Of a DNA stretch of 7,602 bases, positions 1 to 6,538 are shown piece after piece. The position numbers were made by a program, and so were the translations under genes. Within the stretch, counting starts at the first letter, position 1. Each line of letters opens with the position of its first letter. The DNA lies in contig SKMG01000013.1 of NCBI GenBank assembly GCA_007121175.1, forward strand, positions 1-7,602. Direction: 5' to 3'. The notes under the pieces were generated by a model. That model had not been told where the DNA came from. It saw nothing but the letters and a program-made list of their open reading frames with translations, and did not search any database. Origin of the DNA: Trueperaceae bacterium (GTDB taxonomy: Bacteria > Deinococcota > Deinococci > Deinococcales > Trueperaceae).

Positions 1-1334
1 ACATCGTCGCGGTGCGCTTCGACGGCGCGCCAGACACCGCCGGGAACTGGATCACGGTGGTCCCGCTCGCAGCGAGCGACCACGTCGCCTTCGACCGCGC
101 GCTCGCGGGCGGAACGAGCGGCCGAGTGGAGCTGCGCCTCCCAGGTGAAGCAGCGGCGCTCGAGGCACGCTTCCACCTGTCGCTGCCCGAGGGCGGCAGC
201 CGCGTGATCGGCCGTAGCCCCACGGTCGTGTCGCAGTCCCTTATCTCCAGCCTGGAGGCGCCCGACACGGTCAGCGCCGGCGGACCCTTCGATATCGTGT
301 GGCAGGGACCCGACGCGGACGGCGACTACATCGCCGTGGTCCCGGTGGGGACCCGCGAGGGTGTGCGCGAGGGCATGTGGGCCGACACGCGCGACGGCAG
401 CCCGGCCGTCGTCGTTGCACCGCCGGAGCCGGGGGAGTACGAGGTGCGGTACGTGTTGCGGCGCGAGCACCGCACGCTGCAGAGCGTACGCCTCACCGTC
501 GGACCGCCCGATGCCTCGCTCGAGGCGCCGCTCGAGGTGGGCGCTGGTGGTCCCTTCGAGGTCAGCTGGAGGGGCCCGGACAACCAGGGTGACTATTTGA
601 CGGTCGTGCCGGTCGGCGCGCGGCGCGACGGCGCCTTCGATGTCACGTGGTCGACGGCGTCGACCGGCCAGGGCAGCCCCGTCACGCTCACGGCGCCAGC
701 CGAGCCCGGAGCCTATGAAGTTCGCTACGTGCTCGGCCATGGCCGTCGGCTGCTCGTGACCCGACCGATCGTCGTGGTGGAGGCCGGTGCGCACATCGAG
801 GCGCCGGCGGAGGTCGCCGCCGGGGAGGCGTTCGAGGTGGCCTGGGCTGGCCCGGACAACAGCGGCGACTACCTGGCGATCGTGCCGGCGGGCGTGCGGC
901 GCGATGGCGCTCACGACATCACCTGGTCCACGGCCAGGACCGGGGAGGGTAGCCGCGTGACGCTGCTCGCGCCCCCCGAACCCGGTGCGCACGAGGTGCG
1001 GTACGTGCTGGGTGCCGGCCGCGTGACCCTCGAGAGCGTGCTCATCACCGTCACGCCCACCACGGCCAGCCTCGTCGCGCCACCCGAGGTCGAGGCCGGC
1101 TCGACGTTCGAGGTCGAGTGGAGCGGGCCGGACAACAGCGGCGACTACCTGACCATCGTGCCGGCCGGTGTGCGGCGCGATGGCGCTTACGACGTCACGT
1201 GGTCGCGGGCGTCGACCGGCAGCGGGAGCCGTGTCACGCTCAGGGCGCCCGACGTGCCGGGCGACTTCGAGGTCCGCTACGTGCTCGGTGCGGGGCGACG
1301 GATGCTGCTCAGCGTGCCGATCAGCGTCCGGTGA
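1..1334 (+). CDS. Tandem Ig-like repeat protein, C-terminal part (5' end outside window)
   Basis: The frame is open from base 3 and ends at a TGA at 1332-1334, so the N-terminus lies to the left. A GTG at 12 is an internal Val codon, not a convincing start. Numbering residues from that GTG, four clear repeats of 89-92 residues start near residues 80, 169, 261 and 353. Each opens with [SH][LI]xAP, then F-[ED]-[VI]-x-W-x-GPD, GDY-[LI]-x-[VI]-VP, a Gly/Ser-rich loop, APxxPGxxEVRYVL, and a last beta-strand. A diverged fifth copy precedes them, recognisable by NWITVVP near residue 13. The predominantly beta pattern suggests Ig-like sandwiches. From memory, similar repeats occur at the C-terminus of von Willebrand factor A-domain proteins of some Gram-negative bacteria, but no VWA domain is visible here. 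A secreted or surface binding/structural role is inferred. The domain family is fairly sure; the whole-protein function is unknown. Confidence 0.8.
   Translation, partial: IVAVRFDGAPDTAGNWITVVPLAASDHVAFDRALAGGTSGRVELRLPGEAAALEARFHLSLPEGGSRVIGRSPTVVSQSLISSLEAPDTVSAGGPFDIVWQGPDADGDYIAVVPVGTREGVREGMWADTRDGSPAVVVAPPEPGEYEVRYVLRREHRTLQSVRLTVGPPDASLEAPLEVGAGGPFEVSWRGPDNQGDYLTVVPVGARRDGAFDVTWSTASTGQGSPVTLTAPAEPGAYEVRYVLGHGRRLLVTRPIVVVEAGAHIEAPAEVAAGEAFEVAWAGPDNSGDYLAIVPAGVRRDGAHDITWSTARTGEGSRVTLLAPPEPGAHEVRYVLGAGRVTLESVLITVTPTTASLVAPPEVEAGSTFEVEWSGPDNSGDYLTIVPAGVRRDGAYDVTWSRASTGSGSRVTLRAPDVPGDFEVRYVLGAGRRMLLSVPISVR
249..1331 (+). repeat. Four in-frame tandem repeats encoding Ig-like domains (units 249-515, 516-791, 792-1067, 1068-1331)
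   Basis: Conserved Pro residues of the xAP motif lie at residues 84, 173, 265 and 357, giving periods of 89, 92 and 92 codons. The last two full units are closest to each other: 852-928 against 1128-1204 (offset 276 bases) differ at 7 of 77 positions by hand count. Several of the differences are synonymous. The first unit is the most diverged. This pattern suggests expansion toward the 3' end by recent duplication or gene conversion. Confidence 0.85.
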
Positions 1335-1404
1335 GGCGGCACGCCTGCGGGTCGACGTCAGGCCGCGCACGGGGCGCCGGGCGGTCGCCCGACTCGCGGC
1401 CTGC

Positions 1405-1451
1405 CGTCCGCCGGGTCGCTCCCTGCCGTCGTCCGCCGGGTCGCTCCCTGC
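1405..1451. repeat. 22-base direct repeat, 25-base period
   Basis: Bases 1405-1426 and 1430-1451 are identical (CGTCCGCCGGGTCGCTCCCT followed by GC), separated by three bases. Matching stops immediately on both sides. It lies about 70 bases after the repeat-protein stop in non-coding sequence. No function is evident; slippage duplication is the simplest explanation. Confidence 0.85.
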
Positions 1452-1460
1452 AGCGAGCGG

Positions 1461-1477
1461 GACAGGCCGGCCCTGTC
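1461..1477. terminator. Possible bidirectional hairpin terminator (weak)
   Basis: GACAGG-CCGGC-CCTGTC forms a perfect 6-bp stem with a 5-base loop between two convergent genes, the expected place for a shared terminator. There is no T-tract on either side, so intrinsic termination would be weak. Confidence 0.3.
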
Positions 1478-1571
1478 GCGTCCTAGACCTAGAGCCAGGT
1501 ACCGAACCGGCGGATGTACCAGCGCTTCACTCCCTGGATCAGCAGGCCGGCTCCGAGAGCGCTGTTCGGGG

Positions 1572-2180
1572 CTAGCGAGTGCTCGCGAGCAGATCGTCGA
1601 GCTCCGCCGTCAGCGCCTCGACGCCGGTGAAGTGCAGCGCCTCGAGCCCCGCCCGCCGCGCGCCCTCGACGTTCACCTCGAGATCGTCGACGAACAGCGC
1701 AGCACCAGGCTCGACCCCTTCGGCGTGGAGGATCGCTTCGTAGAAGGCGGGATCTGGCTTCGCCGCGCGCAGCAGGTGCGAGGCGTAGGTGGCGTCGAAG
1801 ATGTCGTAGTCTCCCTGCTGCTGGTGCACCAGGTAGTGCGGGTCGAGGGTGTTGGTGCCGGCAACGACCCGGTAGCGGCGCTTGAGACGCTCCACCAGCT
1901 GGTACATGGCCGGCCGCCGGGTCGGGCGGAAGAACGTTGCCCACAGATCCCCCTCGACCTCGGTGCGAGAGAGCTCGGAGAAGCAGCGCCAGTAGTCGTC
2001 GACCGACGTCTGGCCGGCGAGCAGCCGCTGGAAGTCGGCTGCCTTCAGGAGCTCATTGCAGCGGTCCGGCTCGAGGCGCAGGTGGGCGGCGATCTCGGGT
2101 CGGACGTCGAAGCCGTCCACCATGACGCCGCCCACGTCGAAGATCAGCAGTCGGATCTGGCCGTTGGTCGTCATCTCCAT
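1572..2180 (-). CDS. HAD-superfamily hydrolase, probable sugar-phosphate phosphatase (YihX-like)
   Basis: The 202-residue protein carries the four HAD motifs. Motif I is IFDVGGV with nucleophile Asp15; motif II is the Thr/Asn around 109-110 (AGTNT); motif III is Lys141 (AAKPDPAFY); motif IV is the Asp165-Asp166 pair (LFVDD). The second motif-I aspartate is replaced by Gly17. The same replacement, FDxGxV, occurs in the YihX/glucose-1-phosphatase branch as I recall it, so loss of activity need not follow. A helical cap at about residues 20-100 fits the small class with an insertion after motif I. It is last in the transporter operon, 9 bases after the MalG-type stop, and its weak GAGAG ribosome site touches that stop. 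An alternative ATG lies two codons in (2174). Dephosphorylation of an imported or derived sugar phosphate is inferred from context; the substrate is unknown. Confidence 0.88.
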   Translation of the reverse strand: MEMTTNGQIRLLIFDVGGVMVDGFDVRPEIAAHLRLEPDRCNELLKAADFQRLLAGQTSVDDYWRCFSELSRTEVEGDLWATFFRPTRRPAMYQLVERLKRRYRVVAGTNTLDPHYLVHQQQGDYDIFDATYASHLLRAAKPDPAFYEAILHAEGVEPGAALFVDDLEVNVEGARRAGLEALHFTGVEALTAELDDLLASTR

Positions 2181-2189
2181 GCGCGTCTC

Positions 2190-3095
2190 TCACCCCTTCG
2201 TCGCGGAGAACAGGTTCGCGCCGCGCAAGAAGTAGCGCGACAGCGACACGAACAGGATCAGCATCGGGAGGCTCGCGATGGCGGCGACCGCCACCATGGC
2301 GCCCTCGTTGGTGTGCTTCTCCTCGGTGAACGCGGCGATGTACAGGGGGATCGTCTTGAGGCTGTCGCTCTGCACCACCAGCAGCGGCCAGATCAGGTTG
2401 TCCCACTGACTCTGGAACGTCAGCACGCCGAGCACCGCCATCGCCGGCACCGCGTTCGGGAGCACGATACGCCAGAAGATGCCGAACTCGCTCGCGCCGT
2501 CGATGCGCGCGGCATCGAGCAGCTCGTCGGGGAACGCGAGCAGGGTCTGGCGCATGAGGAAGACGCCGAAGGCGCTGACCAGGAAGGGCACGATGAGGCC
2601 CGGATAGGTGTCTTGCAGCCCGATGTTGGTCACCACGATGTAGAGCGGGATCATGATCGTCTCGAAGGGGATCATCAGCGTCGAGAGGATCAGCAGGAAG
2701 ACGATGGTACGGCCCTTGAACGGCAGCTTGGCGAGGCTGTACCCGGTGAGCGTGGCGAGCATCACCGTGGCGAAGGAGATCGACAGCGCAACGAAGGTCG
2801 AGTTCAGGATCGTCCGGACGAACAGGTAGCGGCCGTCGTTGCCTCGCAGTGCGTGCAGGAAGTTCTCGAGGTAGAGCCGGCTCGGCCACCAGGGGAAGGG
2901 CGAGCGGAAGATCTCGGCCGGCGGCATGAACGACGCGACGAACATGAACGCGACCGGGACCAGCACGAGCGCCACCGCCCCGACGAGGAACACCCACAAC
3001 AGCGCATCGATGACGAGCGCCAGGAGGCTGCGGCGGCGGACGGCGGCCGGCGTCCGTTGCACAGGCGCCGCGACCGGTGTGGCGGTGATCCGCAT
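2190..3095 (-). CDS. Carbohydrate ABC transporter permease, MalG type
   Basis: This 301-residue integral membrane protein has a cytoplasmic N-terminus rich in Ala and Arg. About six hydrophobic segments lie near residues 31-53, 97-120, 131-152, 164-182, 213-230 and 267-288. The signature cytoplasmic loop at 190-219 (DELLDAARIDGAS...LPNAVPA) is the EAA motif that docks on the ATPase. The C-terminus, with RGANLFSATKG, is typical of MalG-like permeases (binding-protein-dependent transport inner membrane family). It should pair with the upstream MalF-type permease to form the translocation channel. The ATG at 3095 follows the upstream stop by 7 bases, and a GAGG ribosome site at 3104-3101 is shared with that TGA, indicating translational coupling. 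The family is certain; the transported sugar is not visible from sequence. Confidence 0.96.
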   Translation of the reverse strand: MRITATPVAAPVQRTPAAVRRRSLLALVIDALLWVFLVGAVALVLVPVAFMFVASFMPPAEIFRSPFPWWPSRLYLENFLHALRGNDGRYLFVRTILNSTFVALSISFATVMLATLTGYSLAKLPFKGRTIVFLLILSTLMIPFETIMIPLYIVVTNIGLQDTYPGLIVPFLVSAFGVFLMRQTLLAFPDELLDAARIDGASEFGIFWRIVLPNAVPAMAVLGVLTFQSQWDNLIWPLLVVQSDSLKTIPLYIAAFTEEKHTNEGAMVAVAAIASLPMLILFVSLSRYFLRGANLFSATKG

Positions 3096-3100
3096 GGGCG

Positions 3101-3104
3101 CCTC
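3101..3104 (-). promoter_or_regulatory. Ribosome binding site of the MalG-type gene, overlapping the upstream stop
   Basis: On the minus strand the upstream stop and the site read TGAGG, followed by five bases and the ATG at 3095. The GAGG shares three bases with the stop codon, so ribosomes finishing the MalF-type gene land on the next start. Confidence 0.6.
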
Positions 3105-4014
3105 AGCCCGCCGCCCGCCGCGAGGCCAGGAACTGGAGCGTGGCGAAGAAGAACATCACCAACAGCAGCAGAATGCTCATGGCGCTCGCCATGCCTAGCT
3201 GGTGATCGCGAATTGCGGTGTTGAAGATGAAGAGCGTCACGACGTTGATCGGTTCGGTCGGCGCCCCGGCCTGCGTGAACATGTACTGCGTGCTGAAGGT
3301 GCGCATGCAGAAGATCATCGACATGACCGAGACCAGCAGCGTGGTGGGCGTCAGCAGCGGCAGGGTGACGTAGCGGAACTCCTGCAGTGCGTTGGCGCCG
3401 TCGATCCGGGCTGCCTCCTTGAGCGTGGCGGGGATGCCGCCGAGGCCGGCGATGTAGATGATGGTGAAGAAGCCCAGGTAGCCCCAGAAGTACACCACCA
3501 TCGTCGACAGGCGCACCATCGACGCCGAGGCCAGCCAGCGGTGGTCGATGCCGGGAGTCCCGAGGACGAAGTTGACCCACTGGTTCGCCAGCCCGCGCGG
3601 GTCGAGCATCAGCATCCACACCAGTGCTGCGACTACGCCCGGCACGACCGCCGGCGAGTAGAGCGTGACCTGGAAGAAGCGTTGGAAGCGCTTGCGCGAC
3701 ACGATCAGGACCGCGAGCAGCAGGCTGAACACCACCAGCGGGATGAAGGTGCCCAGGGTGAAGATGGTCGTGGCCTTCCAGGCGTTCCAGAAGGCCGGCG
3801 AGTTGAACAGGTCGAGGTAGTTCTGCAGCCCCACGAACTGCGGCGGCCGGAGCGACAGCACGCTCTTGCGGTGGAACCCCATGTACACCGCGTTGCCGAT
3901 GGGGTAGAAGGCGAACAGGGAGAAGAAGGCGAGGGCTGGGATCACGAAGACCCAGCCCCAGATCGCCTGCCGTCCTTGCACGCTGGTGTTGAGCTTGAGG
4001 CGCCGGCGCGTCAC
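3103..4014 (-). CDS. Carbohydrate ABC transporter permease, MalF/UgpA type (GTG start)
   Basis: I choose the GTG at 4014-4012, giving 303 residues, although an ATG at 4122 would extend the frame by 36 residues. That extension overlaps the binding-protein gene, is Arg/Ser/Cys-rich and looks like out-of-frame translation. The GTG instead has a GAGG site at 4026-4023, eight bases upstream and overlapping the previous TGA. Hydrophobic segments lie near residues 19-44, 79-105, 118-137, 167-190, 219-237 and 276-295. The EAA loop is at about 200-223 (EAARIDGANALQEF...LPLLTP). The N-terminal segment with a WGWVFVIPALAFF-like start and FYPIGNAVY is characteristic of this permease family. It is the heterodimer partner of the MalG-type protein encoded next. 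No ATPase gene is present in the cassette. Confidence 0.94.
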   Translation of the reverse strand: MTRRRLKLNTSVQGRQAIWGWVFVIPALAFFSLFAFYPIGNAVYMGFHRKSVLSLRPPQFVGLQNYLDLFNSPAFWNAWKATTIFTLGTFIPLVVFSLLLAVLIVSRKRFQRFFQVTLYSPAVVPGVVAALVWMLMLDPRGLANQWVNFVLGTPGIDHRWLASASMVRLSTMVVYFWGYLGFFTIIYIAGLGGIPATLKEAARIDGANALQEFRYVTLPLLTPTTLLVSVMSMIFCMRTFSTQYMFTQAGAPTEPINVVTLFIFNTAIRDHQLGMASAMSILLLLVMFFFATLQFLASRRAAG

Positions 4015-4022
4015 CGAGTACG

Positions 4023-4026
4023 CCTC
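4023..4026 (-). promoter_or_regulatory. Ribosome binding site that decides the GTG start of the MalF-type gene
   Basis: The minus strand reads TGAGG, then eight bases, then GTG at 4014. The GAGG overlaps the stop of the binding-protein gene. This is the same arrangement as at the next junction and supports the GTG over the distal ATG at 4122. Confidence 0.65.
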
Positions 4027-5296
4027 AGAAGTCGCCCCGCAGCGCTCGCGAGACGCCTTCGCGCAACGTCGGCAGGACGTCGGCGGGCTCGCGGTTCTGC
4101 AGCATGACGGCCTCGACCGCATCCTTCAGCAGCTGCTGGATACGCGGTGAGTTGTCGCCGTAGTAGACGCTCCTGGCGGTGGCCATGTCGGCTGCGAAGA
4201 CCTCCGAGAACGGGTGGTCGCGGTACGCCGGGCTGGCGAGCAGCTCGTGCGTGGGCTGGACCAGCGCCGAGGTCGCGAAGTACTCCTCGGCGTGCTCGGC
4301 GAAGTAGCCGATCAGCTGCCAGGCCGCGCGCTGCGTCTCGGCGTTCGACTGTGCATTCACCATGAAGTAATGGCCATAATAGGCGGCGCCCTGGTCGTTG
4401 ACCGCATCCTCCCAGCGCGGGAAGGGGACGATCAGCAACTGGCCGCTGTCGTAGAACTCCGGGTTGTCAGCCTGGATGCGCGCGATCTGATACTGGCCGG
4501 TATGGGTCATGGCGATGTCGTTGTTGTCGAAGTTGAACAGTGCGCGCGCATTACGATAGGTCGGCGAGCCGAGGTTACGGCCGTGCGGGCCCCACTCGCG
4601 CATGTACGACAGCACTCTGAGCCAGGCCTCGTCGTTGACGATGGCCTCGCCGTCAGCGCTCACCAGCTCGCCGCCCAGCTGCTCGACCATCGGCACCAGC
4701 CACTCGAGGTACCACGGGTAGCGGAAATCGAAGCCCCGGCGCTGCAGGATCTCGCCGTCGCGGATCACGAGCTGCTCCGAGATCTCCATCATCTCTTCCC
4801 AGGTCTTCGGGTAGTCGACCTCGGCATCGAGCCCGACGTCCTCGAAGACGTTCTTGTTGATGAAGATGACCCAGTTCGTCACCTCGAGCGGCAGGCCGTA
4901 GAGGTTGCCGCCGAAGGTGACCGGATCGAGGGTGCCGTCTAGGTAGCGCGCGTACACCTCGTCGAGGCTCGCCGCACCCACCGCCGCGGGATCGACCGGC
5001 GCCACGCGCTCGTTGACGATGTAGGGGTACTGGTTGGCGATGGTGTCGTTGAACACGTCGGGTCCGCGGCCCGCCGCGAACGCGGTGAGCAGGAGCTGGG
5101 CGAGGTTCGCCGACGGATGGGTGACGCGCCGCACGGTGATGCCCGGGTTGTCGAGCTCGAACTCCGCGATGAGGCGCGTCTCGAGCTCGGTGCGGTTGAC
5201 GTCCTCGTGGGTCCAGTAGACGATCTCGGTCTGGGCCAGCGCCGACGACGCGAGCATGCAGGCCACGAAGAGCAGCGTAGTGAACGTACGTGCCAT
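4025..5296 (-). CDS. Sugar ABC transporter substrate-binding protein (family 1 extracellular solute-binding protein)
   Basis: The 423-residue protein begins with a signal peptide: basic start, hydrophobic core at about 6-20, and a predicted signal peptidase I site ALA|QT after residue 21. Cys13 sits inside the hydrophobic core with a poor lipobox, so this is probably a soluble periplasmic or secreted form rather than a lipoprotein. Family features follow in order: EIVYW first strand (24-28), AGRGPDVF (75-82), LYGLPLEVTNWVIFINK (132-148), YPKTWEEM (162-169), and a C-terminal lobe with AAWQLIGYFAE near 324-334. Length and order match carbohydrate-binding proteins of ABC importers; many surface Trp/Tyr residues fit sugar stacking. 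It is first in the operon and has the strongest ribosome site, as expected for the component needed in excess. The ligand cannot be named. Confidence 0.95.
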   Translation of the reverse strand: MARTFTTLLFVACMLASSALAQTEIVYWTHEDVNRTELETRLIAEFELDNPGITVRRVTHPSANLAQLLLTAFAAGRGPDVFNDTIANQYPYIVNERVAPVDPAAVGAASLDEVYARYLDGTLDPVTFGGNLYGLPLEVTNWVIFINKNVFEDVGLDAEVDYPKTWEEMMEISEQLVIRDGEILQRRGFDFRYPWYLEWLVPMVEQLGGELVSADGEAIVNDEAWLRVLSYMREWGPHGRNLGSPTYRNARALFNFDNNDIAMTHTGQYQIARIQADNPEFYDSGQLLIVPFPRWEDAVNDQGAAYYGHYFMVNAQSNAETQRAAWQLIGYFAEHAEEYFATSALVQPTHELLASPAYRDHPFSEVFAADMATARSVYYGDNSPRIQQLLKDAVEAVMLQNREPADVLPTLREGVSRALRGDF

Positions 5297-5302
5297 GGCG
5301 TT

Positions 5303-5309
5303 CCTCCTT
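5303..5309 (-). promoter_or_regulatory. Strong Shine-Dalgarno of the substrate-binding protein gene
   Basis: The minus strand reads AAGGAGG, six bases before the ATG at 5296. It is the best match to the anti-SD in the window and fixes the start. Confidence 0.85.
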
Positions 5310-5342
5310 AAGTTCGTCGTGCGGTACGTGCGAATTGGCCAG

Positions 5343-5351
5343 ATGCTACCA
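5343..5351 (-). promoter_or_regulatory. Candidate extended -10 promoter element of the transporter operon
   Basis: The minus strand reads TGGTAGCAT, i.e. a TGn extension followed by TAGCAT, matching 4 of 6 bases of TATAAT, about 46 bases upstream of the start codon. No good -35 lies 16-18 bases upstream. This is an inference from motif and position only. Confidence 0.35.
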
Positions 5352-5360
5352 CACCGAGCA

Positions 5361-5382
5361 GGTCAGCTGCCGGCCCCTGACC
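5361..5382. promoter_or_regulatory. Inverted repeat, possible operator upstream of the transporter operon
   Basis: GGTCAG at 5361-5366 and CTGACC at 5377-5382 are perfect 6-base arms around a GC-rich 10-base centre. It sits just upstream of the candidate -10, covering the expected -35 region, where a repressor or activator could act. The same sequence could form a hairpin ending the upstream gene's transcript, but it has no T-tract. Confidence 0.35.
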
Positions 5383-5456
5383 CCGCCCGCGATCACGTGC
5401 CGGGGCGACGCCAGCACGCGCGCCAGCGGCGACACCCAATGCGCCTGCACGCCGGA

Positions 5457-6443
5457 TCAGTGCCCTTCGGGTGGGTGGTCGTGCACAGCGAGCGCGACCA
5501 GCCCGTCGGCGAGGACGGCCAGCCGGTCTGCGAGGGCCAGCCGCTCGCGCCACGCAGCGGGGATCGCCGCGAGCCCGTAGTGCGCGCCGGCGATCTGTCC
5601 GGTGATCGCAGCCGTCGTGTCGGCATCATCGCCCAGGTTCGCTGCCGCGAGCACCGCGCCGCGGAAATCGTCGGTGTTCGCAAAGGCCCAGAGGGCGGCT
5701 TCGAGCGACTTGACGACGTAGCCGCCGCCACGGATCTCGGGCGGCTGCTTGCGCGCGAAGGAGCCGGCCGCGACCTCGTCGACCGCCGCGTGCAGCGGTT
5801 CGTCCCAGAGGCCGGCGAGCGGCTCGTAGCGCGTGGCGATCAGCCGCTGCTTGGGCTCGCCTCGCACGGCTCCCACCAGCAGCGCCCCACAGTAGCGGCA
5901 GGCGTCGACGCACTCCGGTAGCGCATGGGTAGTGCGCGAGCTCTCGCCGCTCAGGCGCACCGCCTCGTGCGGATCGCGAGCATGGACGATCGGCACCGGT
6001 GCGAGGCGCATCAGCGAACCGTTGCCAGCGGCGTACGGTTCGCTGCGGCCCGATGCCGGATCGCCGGTGACCTCGAACGCCTCGAGGGCGGCGCGGGTGG
6101 TGCCGCCGATGTCGAAGCACGAGCCGGTCGAGCTCCAATGGCCGGTGCGGTACCAGCGCAGGTAGCGGCGCAGTTGATCCGCAGGGTCGAAGCCGCCGGT
6201 CTCGATGAGGCTCTCCGCCAGGCAAGCCGCCATCGCCGTGTCGTCGGTCCAGGCGCCTGGGGGTAAACCAAAGGGTCCGCCGCCCTGCATGTCACGGATC
6301 GGGTCGAAGGAGCCGGGCGGCGCGAACTCGAGGGTGGTGCCGAGCGCGTCGCCGACTGCGAGGCCGATGAAGGCGCCACGGACGCGATCCGGGTCGATGG
6401 GGCCGAGGTCGGACCGGCGGGTGGTAGCGAGCGAGTCGGTCAT
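5457..6443 (-). CDS. ADP-ribosylglycohydrolase family protein (DraG/ARH-like)
   Basis: I choose the ATG at 6443, giving 328 residues, because a GAGG site lies eight bases upstream (6455-6452). An ATG at 6494 would add 17 residues of unlikely sequence. The family motifs are all present: GAFIGLAVGDALG (23-35), WTDDTAM (65-71) with metal-binding Thr66-Asp67-Asp68, GNGSLMRLAP (140-149), the TH pair near 172-173, and C-terminal NLGDDADTTAAITGQIAGA (269-287) with the second metal-binding Asp cluster at 272-275. Known members use two Mg/Mn ions to cleave ADP-ribose from protein residues, or to hydrolyse ADP-ribose derivatives. The site looks intact, so it is probably active; the target cannot be told. 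No signal peptide, so cytoplasmic. It lies upstream of, and in the same direction as, the transporter operon with a 160-base gap, so readthrough is possible. No ADP-ribosyltransferase partner (DraT-like or toxin) is visible nearby. Confidence 0.93.
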   Translation of the reverse strand: MTDSLATTRRSDLGPIDPDRVRGAFIGLAVGDALGTTLEFAPPGSFDPIRDMQGGGPFGLPPGAWTDDTAMAACLAESLIETGGFDPADQLRRYLRWYRTGHWSSTGSCFDIGGTTRAALEAFEVTGDPASGRSEPYAAGNGSLMRLAPVPIVHARDPHEAVRLSGESSRTTHALPECVDACRYCGALLVGAVRGEPKQRLIATRYEPLAGLWDEPLHAAVDEVAAGSFARKQPPEIRGGGYVVKSLEAALWAFANTDDFRGAVLAAANLGDDADTTAAITGQIAGAHYGLAAIPAAWRERLALADRLAVLADGLVALAVHDHPPEGH

Positions 6444-6451
6444 GTGCGGGG

Positions 6452-6455
6452 CCTC
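6452..6455 (-). promoter_or_regulatory. Ribosome binding site supporting the ADP-ribosylglycohydrolase start
   Basis: GAGG on the minus strand stands eight bases before the ATG at 6443. The alternative in-frame ATG at 6494 lacks such a site and would overlap the divergent gene's leader. Confidence 0.5.
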
Positions 6456-6538
6456 GTAGCAAGAGAAGCGTGAGGCTCGGGCATGGGCGAGCATGGCACG
6501 TTCGCTCGTTCAGCTGTGCACGCCGTGGCGGTGCAGCC

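Larger units (their letters stand above)
1335..1571. other. Intergenic region between convergent genes
   Basis: This 237-base gap separates the repeat-protein stop from the stop of the minus-strand HAD phosphatase. I see no supported gene on either strand. It holds the direct repeat at 1405-1451 and the hairpin at 1461-1477, described separately. On the minus strand, bases 1560-1489 read through to a short aromatic-rich peptide ending in a TAG at 1491-1489, which I treat only as an observation. Confidence 0.7.

Noticed and set aside
1632..3224. Long plus-strand open frame (about 530 codons) antisense to the HAD and MalG-type genes
   Set aside because: It is rich in His/Arg/Glu/Gln, has no recognisable motif or ribosome site, and spans two well-supported genes and their junction. 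It is the usual antisense shadow of GC-rich coding DNA.
3202..4107. Plus-strand open frame (about 301 codons) antisense to the MalF-type permease
   Set aside because: Same biased composition and lack of motifs; the permease on the opposite strand has membrane segments and an EAA loop.
4015..4122. N-terminal extension of the MalF-type permease from an ATG at 4122
   Set aside because: It overlaps the binding-protein gene, has low-complexity Arg/Ser/Cys sequence, and a better GTG start with a ribosome site lies at 4014.
4214..4942. Plus-strand open frame (about 242 codons) antisense to the substrate-binding protein
   Set aside because: It mirrors a gene with clear family motifs and has no fold or start signal of its own.
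4025..5296. Lipoprotein signal in the substrate-binding protein (Cys13)
   Set aside because: The residues before the Cys (FVA) are a poor lipobox and the hydrophobic core continues past it to a good ALA|Q cleavage site.
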